Positions 1-6,932 of a stretch of DNA of 64,000 nucleotides are shown here, one piece after another (the stretch's first letter is position 1; the number at the start of each line of letters is the position of its first letter). The DNA comes from Sphingomonas sp. (GTDB taxonomy: Bacteria > Pseudomonadota > Alphaproteobacteria > Sphingomonadales > Sphingomonadaceae). Under the pieces are notes generated by a model. That model was given only the letters and a program-made list of their open reading frames with translations, was not told the origin of the DNA and searched no databases. The position numbers were made by a program, and so were the translations under genes. The stretch covers positions 1 to 64,000 of the forward strand of contig JAKFUZ010000023.1 of assembly GCA_021732445.1 (NCBI GenBank), given 5' to 3'.

Positions 1-218
1 CCTTCGCTTCCGTTTAACCGGAGCGGAGGAAGCGCCGAGCGCCGCAGAGGTGCAAGCAAGATCAGCAACGGACGCAGGCGGCGCACCCTTCGTGCGCGCC
101 GCCAAGTCCTCGCCAAATACAGCGGCAATCCTTCGGTCGTGTTGCCTGTGCTCCACCTCTGCGCTCTCTGGAATACGCCAGCGCCCGCTATCGTGCGATC
201 GGGAACCACGGCGCTCAT
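1..218 (-). CDS. Possible partial ORF at the window edge, unidentified
   Basis: An open frame on the minus strand starts at an ATG that overlaps the stop of the lytic transglycosylase gene as ATGA (218-215) and stays open to the window edge, 72 codons. The visible peptide is rich in Arg and Leu and I recognise no domain. In ICEs with this gene order a relaxase gene lies further downstream, but nothing here identifies one. The coupled start is the only support, so this may be non-coding. Confidence 0.25.
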   Translation of the reverse strand, partial: MSAVVPDRTIAGAGVFQRAQRWSTGNTTEGLPLYLARTWRRARRVRRLRPLLILLAPLRRSALPPLRLNGSE

Positions 219-931
219 CGCATCGTCCCCGTATCAGCGCGGGCGACGAACAGGTCGCCGGATTGCGGCACGATGGCGGAAACATCGCGCACCGTCGGCG
301 TCTGTCCCGCATCGGTCGAGGAGCGCTCGGCCTGCACAGGATCGGCAGCGGGGCGGCGATCCGGCTGTCCGATGAACAGCGGCGCACGGGTCCACGCCAG
401 CGGATCGACTGCCGCCACGACGGTAGGTCTGGTCGCTCCGTTGCCGTCCAGCGCTGGTGCTACATTGGCGACATAGGCGCGGGTTTCGGATGGCAGCGGA
501 CGGCCGCTCAGCGACGCCTCATAGCGACCGGGACCGGCATTGTAGGCGGCGATCCAGCCAGGCGAGCCGTAGCGGTCGAACAGCTCGCGGATATAGGCCG
601 CGCCCGCGATGATGTTGTCGTGCTGGTCGTATGGGTCCGCACCGAGACGGTGACGGTCGCGCAGACCCGCCCAGGTCTGTGGCATGATCTGCATCAGGCC
701 GATCGCGCCCTTGGGCGAGACGGCGCGCGGATCGCCATTGCTTTCCGCGCGCAGCACCGCCTTGATCCATGCCGCCGGAAGCTCGAAGCGCTGTGCCGCT
801 TCCGCGATGTGATCGGCGTAAGGATCGCGCGGCGTTGGCCGAGCGGTCGCGACGGGATCGGCGAGCGACGGCACGGATTGAGCGCAAGCGAGCGCGAGGC
901 CGGAAAGGAGAAGGAGGACGGTGCTGCGCAT
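215..931 (-). CDS. Conjugation-associated lytic transglycosylase (SLT domain)
   Basis: A 238-residue periplasmic lytic transglycosylase that would locally open peptidoglycan for a conjugative type IV secretion channel. The chosen start at 931 opens with a signal peptide (MRST, hydrophobic LLLLSGLALACA). The SLT domain follows at about residues 40-150, with the catalytic Glu near residue 63 in LRAESNGDP, then GAIGLMQIMPQTW and AAYNAGPGRY, the usual family 1 motifs. The C-terminal 80 residues are low complexity. The gene is the last clearly assigned one of a leftward transfer operon after DUF736 and TraF, five bases after the DUF736 stop. The family assignment is secure; the role in transfer is inferred from neighbours. 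Confidence 0.9.
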   Translation of the reverse strand: MRSTVLLLLSGLALACAQSVPSLADPVATARPTPRDPYADHIAEAAQRFELPAAWIKAVLRAESNGDPRAVSPKGAIGLMQIMPQTWAGLRDRHRLGADPYDQHDNIIAGAAYIRELFDRYGSPGWIAAYNAGPGRYEASLSGRPLPSETRAYVANVAPALDGNGATRPTVVAAVDPLAWTRAPLFIGQPDRRPAADPVQAERSSTDAGQTPTVRDVSAIVPQSGDLFVARADTGTMR

Positions 932-935
932 GGCG

Positions 936-1289
936 TCAGTCCTTCGCGTCGCGCTTGGCGGGACGGCTCCAGTGCAATGACCAGTCCTTGCCCGCATCGT
1001 CGTTGCGGAACAGGTTGGCGCGGATCGGCTGCGGCAGCGCCGGATCGTCGATCACCACGGCAATGTATTCGCCCGCGCGTTCGCCGGTGCGCTTCCAGCC
1101 GGCGCCGATTTCCGCGCCCGCTTCTCCGGTCTCGCCATCGACGATATGAACGCGATACTGGGGCGCGTTCTCGGCGTCGGACGGCTCTGCCGCGACGATG
1201 AGAATGTCCTGAGCCAGCATCAGCGTCGTCAGATGTCCGACGAAGCCAATGCCGTCGTCGTCGTGCGTGAATGTGCCGATCTGTGGCAT
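936..1289 (-). CDS. DUF736 family protein (copy 1)
   Basis: A 117-residue DUF736 protein. It opens MPQIGTFTHDDDGIGFVGHL and ends with a charged tail; the block ending RANLFRNDDAGKDWSLHWSRP is the family signature. DUF736 proteins are small, probably beta-rich proteins found almost only on plasmids and ICEs of Proteobacteria, with no established function. The start at 1289 is preferred because the family begins MxxIGTF. It lies between the TraF peptidase and lytic transglycosylase genes. A second, clearly diverged copy is at 6606-6932. Confidence 0.88.
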   Translation of the reverse strand: MPQIGTFTHDDDGIGFVGHLTTLMLAQDILIVAAEPSDAENAPQYRVHIVDGETGEAGAEIGAGWKRTGERAGEYIAVVIDDPALPQPIRANLFRNDDAGKDWSLHWSRPAKRDAKD

Positions 1290-1357
1290 GTTGGTTTCCT
1301 TGGCGGTGGCGTTGGAAGACCCATCGGCGAGCACCGCTCCCGCCGATGGGAAGCGGG

Positions 1358-1915
1358 TCAGTGGCTGGTCGTTGAGGTTTGGGCGCGCCAAACGAAACGG
1401 CCATCGCCGGCCTCGTCGGTGTAGATCGGCGTCGCCTTGCCGATGACGGTGCGTGCCGGGATCGGGCCGAAATAGCGGCCATCAAGGCTGTCGGGGACGG
1501 ACGGGTTCATCAGGAAGATGTCGCCATCCGCGATGCGGCGGCAGCCCTGCCAGACCGGCAGCGGACGGCCACGTCTGTCGCGGTCGAGCGCGCCGCCGAT
1601 CGGCACGGTATCAACCGTCACGGCATCGCCGGTGCGGCAGACCTGTTGACCGGGAAGTGCGGCGACACGCTTCATCAGCGGCACGCCGCGCCCGATATAG
1701 CCGCGCTCGACCATGAAATCGGCGAGCGGCTTGTCCGGCATGACGGCGACCAGATCGCCGACCGCCAGATGGCGGGGCGGATCGAGGTCATAGAGGCCGA
1801 TTGGCACGCTGGCCGAGGCGTTCCACACGAGGCGTAGCGGCGTCGGAACGAACGACGCGATGGCGACGCCCATGATCGAGAAATACGTCACCATGACATA
1901 GCCGAAGCGGGTCAT
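1358..1915 (-). CDS. traF: TraF-type conjugative transfer signal peptidase (S26)
   Basis: A 185-residue S26-family peptidase of the TraF type, which matures the pilin of conjugative systems. There is one N-terminal membrane segment (about residues 7-24). The Ser/Lys dyad fits Ser36 in NASASVPIGLY and Lys82 in PLMKRVAALPG. The C-terminal part has GDIFLMN and DGRYFGPIP, the late boxes of the family. The start at 1915 forms an ATGA overlap with the DUF2840 gene, indicating translational coupling. Confidence 0.93.
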   Translation of the reverse strand: MTRFGYVMVTYFSIMGVAIASFVPTPLRLVWNASASVPIGLYDLDPPRHLAVGDLVAVMPDKPLADFMVERGYIGRGVPLMKRVAALPGQQVCRTGDAVTVDTVPIGGALDRDRRGRPLPVWQGCRRIADGDIFLMNPSVPDSLDGRYFGPIPARTVIGKATPIYTDEAGDGRFVWRAQTSTTSH

Positions 1916-2433
1916 CCCTCGATCTCCCGCCGCTTGAGCCACGCCTGATGGCGCTCGGCCGTGTAGGGACGCGGCTCATGTCCGGCGCTCAGACGGTTGG
2001 CGACATGGCGCCAGTGATCGGCAGCGACCTCGCAAGGGTCGATCCCGGCGGCTTCCACCGCATCGATATGGCGGAGCACCTGCTGAACCTTCGGCCAGCC
2101 TTCGATCTTGAGGAGAATGTCACCGCCGGGGCGCACGAAGGGCAGCGTCTGATAGGCTTCACCCGGCCTGACGGCGCGCACGATGTCGATGCGCGAGATG
2201 ATCGTGCCGAAGTCGTTGGACGCCCAACGGACGAGGGCGAAGGTGCTGCCGGGCCGGAACGACAGCGCACGGCGGCGGCGATCAAGGATGGTTTCGCGCG
2301 CTTCGCGGCCGAACCTGATCCAGTTCTCGATTCTTTTTTCCACCCAGGTCAGTTCGACATGGGTGAGGTTGTCGGATGCCTGCGCGATCGGCACCGGGCC
2401 GCCGCGCACGCGGGGAACCGCGTTGCCGGTCAT
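1912..2433 (-). CDS. DUF2840 family protein
   Basis: A 173-residue protein matching DUF2840, which accompanies traF, parA and repA in alphaproteobacterial ICEs. Recognisable stretches are VELTWVEKRIENWIRFG, FALVRWASNDFGTIISRIDI and DHWRHVANRLSAG. No function is established. The first 24 residues are not typical of the family, so translation could start later near VELTW, but the annotated ATG overlaps the upstream ribbon-helix-helix stop by 4 bases, which supports it. It belongs to the leftward run of coupled genes from repA to traF. Confidence 0.85.
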   Translation of the reverse strand: MTGNAVPRVRGGPVPIAQASDNLTHVELTWVEKRIENWIRFGREARETILDRRRRALSFRPGSTFALVRWASNDFGTIISRIDIVRAVRPGEAYQTLPFVRPGGDILLKIEGWPKVQQVLRHIDAVEAAGIDPCEVAADHWRHVANRLSAGHEPRPYTAERHQAWLKRREIEG

Positions 2434-2684
2434 GGGTGGTCTCCTTCGATAGTCGGGGGAAATTCGCGCGCGAGCAGATCGCGCAGCATGTCGGCGACGG
2501 TGATGCCGCGCCCGAACGCGGCGATCTTGATCCGGCCGCGCAGCTTCGGCGTCACGTCGATGGTGAGCCGCGCGGTGAAACCGTCGGCATTGCTGTCGCG
2601 CGCCGCGCTATCTGCGGCCTTGATCCAGCGCTCTGGATCGGCCGGGCGTGAAGCGAAGCCGCGACGGGTCGGGCGTTCGCTCAT
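2430..2684 (-). CDS. Ribbon-helix-helix DNA-binding protein
   Basis: An 84-residue protein whose second half fits a ribbon-helix-helix fold: a short strand (FTARLTIDVTPKLRGRIKI) followed by two helices (TVADMLRDLLAREF). It lies directly after parA, overlapping its stop by 4 bases. Small RHH proteins beside a Walker-type ParA commonly act as centromere-binding partners or repressors of partition operons. That role is an inference from position. Confidence 0.75.
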   Translation of the reverse strand: MSERPTRRGFASRPADPERWIKAADSAARDSNADGFTARLTIDVTPKLRGRIKIAAFGRGITVADMLRDLLAREFPPTIEGDHP

Positions 2685-3334
2685 GGCGTCGTCCTTCCGG
2701 TGTCGACTGCATCGATCGCCGCTGCCAACACCGCGATCTCACGCGCGGCGGGCGTGTCGTCGTCCAGTTCGGACACCAGCCGGCCCGACTGCGCGGCAAC
2801 CGCAAAGGCGACGCGCTGGCCGATGGTGGCGGTGAGCACGGGCGGATCGTGATCGGCCAGCGTCTCGGCCGTTTCGCGGGCGAGCACGGTGCGCGCGCCG
2901 CATCGGTTCAGCACGAAGCGGGCGGCGAGGTCCGGCCGGTAGATGCGCGCTTCCGCAAGAAGCGCCAGCATCTCGGCCGAAGCCCAGCCATCGAGCGGTG
3001 ACGGTTGCACGGGGATCAGCACCAGGTCGGCGGCGAGCAGCGCCGAGCGCATCAGCGCGGCGACACGCGGAGGCCCGTCGATCACGATCACGTCGGCAGT
3101 GCGCGCCAGTTCCGGCGCTTCCCGGTGTAACGTGTCGCGCGCCAGGCCGACGACGCCGAACAGCCGTGGCAAGCCCTCGCGGGCACGTTGCTGCGACCAG
3201 TCGAGCGCGGAGCCTTGGGGGTCCGCGTCGATCAGCGTGACGCGCTTGCCCTGCCGCGCCCAAACACCTGCGAGGTTCAGCGCCAGCGTAGTCTTGCCGA
3301 CGCCGCCCTTCTGGTTGAGGAGCGCGACGATCAT
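2681..3334 (-). CDS. parA: ParA family partition ATPase
   Basis: A 217-residue ParA/MinD-type ATPase. The deviant Walker A is KGGVGKTT at residues 9-16, with LIDADPQGSALDW following and Walker B at VIVIDGPPRV. Its short length and lack of an N-terminal HTH make it a type Ib-like ParA, consistent with a small RHH partner encoded next. Its start overlaps the repA stop by 4 bases. Together with repA it suggests that the excised element can be maintained, at least briefly, as a replicating circle. Confidence 0.95.
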   Translation of the reverse strand: MIVALLNQKGGVGKTTLALNLAGVWARQGKRVTLIDADPQGSALDWSQQRAREGLPRLFGVVGLARDTLHREAPELARTADVIVIDGPPRVAALMRSALLAADLVLIPVQPSPLDGWASAEMLALLAEARIYRPDLAARFVLNRCGARTVLARETAETLADHDPPVLTATIGQRVAFAVAAQSGRLVSELDDDTPAAREIAVLAAAIDAVDTGRTTP

Positions 3335-4461
3335 GGCTTCCTCCCCGGTAGCGGGAGAGGAAGCAACGGCGCGGTCAGGACGTCGGCCGTTGGGACTGTC
3401 AGCCGCTTGCGGGCGCCGCGAAGGGCCTTTGCGGCGTCGCGGATGAGGTTTTCCACCTCGCGCGTGCGCCCTACAGAGTTAGATTCTCTGTTAGACTCTA
3501 AGTTAGGGGAGCGAATTTCGCTTTTCGTGCCAAGGGTTAGGCCCTGTTTCGGTTCCCGATGGCACGAGGGGGTGGTTCCCGATAGCACGCGCCTGCCGGT
3601 TCCCGATGGCACGACGCTATCCACAGCCTGTCCACAGGCCGGAACCGGCTCGAAGGCGAGCAGCATCCGCCCGCCGATTTCGACTTCGAGAAACAGCGTG
3701 TAGCCGGGCAGAGGCTGGCGGCGAATGATGTCGCGCAGCTCGAAGGCAAAGCGTTTGAAGGGCGACAAGGCGCCGGACTTCTGGTGAAGATGGCGGAAGT
3801 CGAAACGCCAACCATTGCGCTGCCGGCCGCCATGCTTGCGTACGATGCGGTAGAGCCAGCGATCGAGCCCACCGGTGAGAGCGAAATAGGCGCGGTCGAT
3901 CGTCAGCACGAGCGCGTCGTCGAGCACGGCCTGGTAGAACCAGTCGGGCACGATCAGTTCGATCCCGTCAGGCCGACCGTTGCGGTCGGTGCGCTCCTTC
4001 CACTCGTTGATCCACGAGAAGCGATGCCGACGGCCCTCGGTGGGCTGGCGGATCGTGGTCGAAATCGTGGTGGACTGGAGCCGATCGAGCGCCGCCTTCA
4101 GGCGCTGATAATCGCGCAAGCTCGTGCCGCGGCCGATGAACCGGAGGATTTCATACGGGGTGGCCGCCATCAGGCGCGACGTGCGAAGCCCGGCGTCGCG
4201 GGCCTCGACGATCTGGCTCGCGGCCCAGATCAGGATGTCGGCGTCCCAGATGGTCGCCATGCCGTGATCGGGGACGGCCTCGACCCGGATCGCGATCTTG
4301 CCGGCGCAAAAGTCGATCGGCGCGACGCGATGGGATTTGGAGAGGGAGAAGAACGGATAGGCCATGAGATCCTGCGCGTCTCGTGGCGCGAAATCGCCGG
4401 GGAGCGCCCGGAACAGGTCGAGCTGTCCGCGCTCCGAGAGGGACTGATGCCGCGCCGCCAT
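3331..4461 (-). CDS. repA: RepA replication initiator (PF10134-like)
   Basis: A 376-residue replication initiator of the RPA/TrfA-like family found on alphaproteobacterial plasmids and ICEs. The start at 4461 (MAARHQSLSERGQLDLF) is chosen over an upstream ATG because it clears the rdfS-like gene and matches the usual opening. Core sequences include DLMAYPFFSLSK, TPYEILRFIGRG and LDRWLYRIVRKHGG. The C-terminal tail from about residue 280 is low complexity, and its coding DNA holds iteron-like repeats and DnaA-box-like sites (3478-3636). Presence of repA on an integrated element fits ICEs that replicate after excision. Confidence 0.9.
   Translation of the reverse strand: MAARHQSLSERGQLDLFRALPGDFAPRDAQDLMAYPFFSLSKSHRVAPIDFCAGKIAIRVEAVPDHGMATIWDADILIWAASQIVEARDAGLRTSRLMAATPYEILRFIGRGTSLRDYQRLKAALDRLQSTTISTTIRQPTEGRRHRFSWINEWKERTDRNGRPDGIELIVPDWFYQAVLDDALVLTIDRAYFALTGGLDRWLYRIVRKHGGRQRNGWRFDFRHLHQKSGALSPFKRFAFELRDIIRRQPLPGYTLFLEVEIGGRMLLAFEPVPACGQAVDSVVPSGTGRRVLSGTTPSCHREPKQGLTLGTKSEIRSPNLESNRESNSVGRTREVENLIRDAAKALRGARKRLTVPTADVLTAPLLPLPLPGRKP
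3478..3636. repeat. Iteron-like array with DnaA-box-like and 12-mer repeats inside repA
   Basis: Three direct repeats GGTTCCCGATGGCACG lie at 3551-3566, 3574-3589 (one change, A for G) and 3598-3613, spaced 23 and 24 bases. On one side are CTATCCACA (3617-3625) and CTGTCCACA (3628-3636), one and two changes from the DnaA box TTATCCACA. On the other side GTTAG recurs at 3478, 3490 and 3502, an exact 12-base period in locally AT-richer DNA. Iterons, DnaA sites and AT-rich 12/13-mers are the parts of a theta-type origin. All sit within the repA C-terminal coding region; origin function is inferred. Confidence 0.6.
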
Positions 4462-4474
4462 TCTGAAACCGCGA

Positions 4475-4756
4475 TCAGCGTGCGAAGCGGCCAGGCTGCG
4501 CCACAAGCGGCTGCACCTGACGCTTGGCAGGCAGCACGTTGCCCCGCGGATCGGAGGTCGAGGTCACCGCGCCACGCGCGGCCCAAGCTTCGAGATCGTC
4601 TACCGAATAGACGACGCGCCCGCCGAGCTTGCGATAGGCCGGGCCAGTCCCGTAGGTGCGATGTTTCTCCAGCGTGCGGGCGGAAAGGCTGAGGAATTCA
4701 GCCGCTTCCTTGGTGCGCAGAAAGCGCGGCGGCAAAACGGCGAGGTCGGGTCGCAT
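4475..4756 (-). CDS. RdfS/AlpA-like winged-helix excisionase
   Basis: A 93-residue MerR/AlpA-type winged-helix protein: FLRTKEAAEFLSLSARTLEK is the recognition helix region, followed by TGPAYRKLGGRVVYSVDDLE, the wing and final strand. Such proteins act as recombination directionality factors that push the integrase toward excision. In Mesorhizobium ICESym elements the homologous gene, rdfS, heads the transfer operon and is switched on by FseA. Here it likewise heads the repA-parA-traF run and lies just downstream of the FseA-like locus. The start at 4756 is set by homology. Confidence 0.8.
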   Translation of the reverse strand: MRPDLAVLPPRFLRTKEAAEFLSLSARTLEKHRTYGTGPAYRKLGGRVVYSVDDLEAWAARGAVTSTSDPRGNVLPAKRQVQPLVAQPGRFAR

Positions 4757-4784
4757 GGATCGGCCTTTCGTGATCTTCGGTGGG

Positions 4785-4883
4785 GCCGCCGATGATCGGC
4801 GGCGGACGAAGGTCACGATGGCGAAGGGCGAGTGTCGGGATGGAGGGCGAAGTTGGGGGGTATCGAAATCGCCCACCGGGCGA
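4785..4883 (-). promoter_or_regulatory. Two palindromes in the rdfS upstream region
   Basis: The 138 bases between the DUF2285 stop and the rdfS-like start have no gene. They contain a 19-base perfect palindrome (GCCGCCGAT-G-ATCGGCGGC, 4785-4803), ending 29 bases from the ATG, and a second inverted repeat TCGCCC-ACC-GGGCGA (4869-4883). This is where an activator of excisionase expression would be expected to bind. The first repeat could equally be an RNA hairpin. Confidence 0.45.
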
Positions 4884-4894
4884 GCCATCTACGC

Positions 4895-5654
4895 CTAAGA
4901 AACGCGGCGATGCCGAAGCAGTTTGCGATAGCCACCCGCGATCATGGTTCGGGCATCGCGGATCAGCGCCTTGACGGCATACCGCACTGAAGAAGTTTGC
5001 CATTCGCTGCGGTCCAATGCGCCGGTTCTGAACATAACCTGCGCGATCTCGCGCCCGGTCGCGCCGGCCCGATGACCGTCGAAAGCTTGCAGCATTCGGC
5101 GCATTCGTGCCCGTTGCTGGGCAGTCAAACGTGTGTCGGGAGGAACCGCACGGCCATGCAGAGCAGCCAGAAGCCGATAAACGGCTTCGAGGCGATCGAA
5201 CCCATCCACACCGAGCGGAATGATTGCTGCTGTAGCTGCAAGACCCTCGTGAATGAGTTGAAGTTGTTGGCCGCTGCCGAGGTCAAACAGCAAGTATGCA
5301 GTGTTGTTTTCGGTCACTGAGACCGCTGCATCGATAACCGGTGGCGGATCGACTGGGCCCAGCTCGGCTGGCGAAGCTCCGAGCACCAGGATGCTGGTGT
5401 CATGCTGCGGTAGCCAAAAGACGGGGGCGTCTGGTGGGGCGCGCAGAGGATCGACAGGGAAATCGTAACCCCCATTGCTGACGGATCTTACCTGTCAGCT
5501 CTTGTCGATCGACATGCGCGTCATCGAACGCTTCGTAGTCATGATCATAAGCATCGTTTCGGCGCAGCCACTCCCAGGCAAGGTCGGATGCGGTGAGATC
5601 ATCGATGTGATCGTAGTGCGCGGGCGAGCGCCACAGGGATGCGTCCGGCGTCAT
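4895..5654 (-). CDS. FseA-like DUF6499/DUF2285 activator made through a +1 frameshift
   Basis: Two overlapping reading frames form one protein. The first (5654-5457) gives an N-terminal domain with DLTASDLAWEWLRRNDAYDH, a DUF6499-type region. The second frame, entered after CCC at 5459-5457 by skipping one T, continues VDPLRAPPDAPVFWLPQ and then the DUF2285 helix-turn-helix region ending SSVRYAVKALIRDARTMI. The fused product is about 252 residues. Without the shift, frame 1 ends after 84 residues. In ICEMlSymR7A, FseA is made the same way from msi172/msi171 and activates rdfS. The second frame also has an internal ATG at 5386 (163 codons), which could give a DUF2285-only product. Confidence 0.75.
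5454..5462 (-). other. Putative +1 frameshift site TTT-CCC-TGT
   Basis: On the minus strand, frame 1 reads CGA TTT CCC TGT. Slippage of the proline tRNA from CCC to CCT moves the ribosome +1 so that the next codon is GTC, opening the DUF2285 frame. CCC-T is a known type of +1 slippery site. The join produces a continuous family-like sequence (RFPVDP), which is the main support. A true frameshift mutation or sequencing error would look the same. Confidence 0.6.
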
Positions 5655-5767
5655 CGCGTTCCTCCCATCGATTGACCAAATTGCGGGAGAGATATGATTT
5701 CCCGGAAAGGTTGATTGAGGGAAGAGGTCTTGACGGCAGAGAGCGATGCCGGGGCGGCATCACTCCG

Positions 5768-6040
5768 TCAGTGCCTTTGACTTTCGCGGACCAGATTTCG
5801 ATAGCCGCGGTCGGACATCCAGCGCGCACGGGCAAGATGCGAGTCGTGGATCAGGCGACAACGTCTTGGATCGAGTTCGGGATCGAGACCGAACAGTATC
5901 TGTACAGCCTCGCGCCAGTCGGCACCATCGCGAGCGGCGTCGAGCAAGCGGAGATACAAAGTCATGTGCTCTCGGTCATAGGGCGTTAGACCCTGGCCGG
6001 GAGGTGGTTCGTCCAGAAACTGCGGGGATGATCGTGTCAC
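5768..6040 (-). CDS. Short DUF2285-like protein, QseM-like antiactivator candidate
   Basis: A 90-residue protein made almost entirely of a DUF2285-like helical domain (LTPYDREHMTLYLRLLDAARDG, then RARWMSDRGYRNLVRES). It resembles the C-terminal part of the neighbouring FseA-like protein without the N-terminal domain. In ICESym elements a stand-alone DUF2285 protein, QseM, binds and inhibits FseA and TraR. Position and size fit that role, but the sequence is diverged, so the QseM assignment is inference. The 113-base stretch between this gene and the FseA-like start has no gene. Confidence 0.65.
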   Translation of the reverse strand: MTRSSPQFLDEPPPGQGLTPYDREHMTLYLRLLDAARDGADWREAVQILFGLDPELDPRRCRLIHDSHLARARWMSDRGYRNLVRESQRH

Positions 6041-6049
6041 CGGGCCATC

Positions 6050-6187
6050 CTATTCGCCTGATGCGATCCTGTTAACCAAATCCGCTGCTGTCTTTGACGC
6101 AGGACATGCGGACCGTGGAAAAACAGGCTGTATCGTCGGCGTGTAGGTGCGACGGCTAGGATGGGGATCGTCGCTGGTGTTCGTCAT
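6050..6187 (-). CDS. Possible 45-residue ORF between regulators
   Basis: A short frame starts inside the 3' end of the XRE gene (ATG at 6187) and ends 9 bases before the QseM-like start. It could serve as a translational bridge between the two regulators. The peptide (MTNTSDDPHPSRRTYTPTI...) has no recognisable domain. Support is positional only. Confidence 0.25.
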   Translation of the reverse strand: MTNTSDDPHPSRRTYTPTIQPVFPRSACPASKTAADLVNRIASGE

Positions 6188-6410
6188 GAAGCCGCAGCAC
6201 TCCTTCGCCTTTGTCAGTGGACAGAAGAACGACGCCAGCGGCTTCCAGTGCCCGCCTGACTTGATCGCGCGTCGTCTCATACACATCGAGCCCGCTTTCG
6301 GATTCGAGGCGCTTGAGAGCGGTTAGCGATACTCGGGCCTTGTCAGCGAGCGTCTCCTGTGTCCAACCCAGCAACGCGCGTGCGGCCCGTGATTGTCGGG
6401 CGGTGATCAT
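6156..6410 (-). CDS. XRE-family helix-turn-helix regulator
   Basis: An 84-residue XRE regulator with the HTH in residues 3-55: RAARALLGWTQETLADKARV then LTALKRLESESG. The C-terminal third (RRALEAAGVVLLSTDKGEGV) is typical of short XRE repressors of mobile elements. A Shine-Dalgarno GGGAGG precedes the ATG at 6410. An 18-base perfect palindrome covers the start codon, so autoregulation is likely. In ICESym elements the XRE-like QseC controls qseM; this gene may be the equivalent switch, although here it reads in the same direction as the QseM-like gene. Confidence 0.85.
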   Translation of the reverse strand: MITARQSRAARALLGWTQETLADKARVSLTALKRLESESGLDVYETTRDQVRRALEAAGVVLLSTDKGEGVLRLHDEHQRRSPS

Positions 6411-6420
6411 GCATGATCAC
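6403..6420. promoter_or_regulatory. Perfect 18-bp palindrome over the XRE start codon
   Basis: GTGATCATGCATGATCAC is its own reverse complement and spans the start codon of the XRE gene and the bases just before it. A repressor bound here would block its own transcription start or translation. A second, looser inverted repeat (AGCGT-TCGCG-ACGCT, 6496-6510) lies about 90 bases further upstream. Confidence 0.6.
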
Positions 6421-6568
6421 CTCCCACCGGCCGAAACGCACTTGCCAGAACTACGGCTATTTTAGTCGCTCTTGTCGCGAGCGCCACCAGAATTCAGCGT
6501 TCGCGACGCTTATCTTCTAGCCATGCTCGGCCTCCCGCGCCGAACTGATTCGGTTTTGGCAGGCAGGC

Positions 6569-6592
6569 GGCCCCGGCCTTTCGGCCGGGGCC
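6569..6592 (-). terminator. GC-rich hairpin with GAAA loop after DUF736
   Basis: A perfect 10-bp stem (GGCCCCGGCC / GGCCGGGGCC) closes a four-base loop that reads GAAA on the minus strand, 14 bases beyond the DUF736 stop. No U-run follows, so it may be a factor-dependent terminator or an mRNA-stabilising end. Confidence 0.5.
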
Positions 6593-6605
6593 TTGCTCGG
6601 GGAGA

Positions 6606-6932
6606 TCAGTCGCCCCGGCGCCCGTTAGGGCGGGACCAGATCAGCGAGTAGCTCTCGCCGTCCTCGTCGTCGAAGAGGTTGGCGTAGATTGGGGCGTTGA
6701 AGCTCGGATCGTCGAGCTTGAGGCCCAGATAGTCGCGGCCTTCGTTGGAACGCTTGGACCAGGCGGCGCCGATCTCGGCGCGGCCGACCAGAACGCGGTG
6801 GCTGGGGGCGTTTTCGCCGGTGGCGCGCAGGTCGGGAACGATGCGCACGCCCTTGGCCTGGACGCTGAGAGTGACGATTTCGCCGGTGAATTCGTTCGAG
6901 CCGGTCTTCTTAAAGGTGCCGATGGTCGCCAT
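6606..6932 (-). CDS. DUF736 family protein (copy 2)
   Basis: A 108-residue DUF736 protein starting MATIGTFKKTGSNEFTGEIV at 6932, with the C-terminal signature YANLFDDEDGESYSLIWSRP. It is the more canonical of the two DUF736 copies in the window and stands alone after a long leader. An extended leader similar to that of the DUF2493 gene lies upstream (6950-7070). The family has no known activity; high-level expression in transconjugants is often assumed but cannot be judged here. Confidence 0.92.
   Translation of the reverse strand: MATIGTFKKTGSNEFTGEIVTLSVQAKGVRIVPDLRATGENAPSHRVLVGRAEIGAAWSKRSNEGRDYLGLKLDDPSFNAPIYANLFDDEDGESYSLIWSRPNGRRGD

Noticed and set aside
50..1201. A 383-codon open frame on the plus strand
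   Set aside because: Antisense to the lytic transglycosylase and DUF736 genes; Arg-rich with no domain.
5599..5835. A 78-codon frame between the QseM-like and FseA-like genes
   Set aside because: Overlaps both neighbours out of frame and has no domain; more likely the leader of the FseA-like gene.
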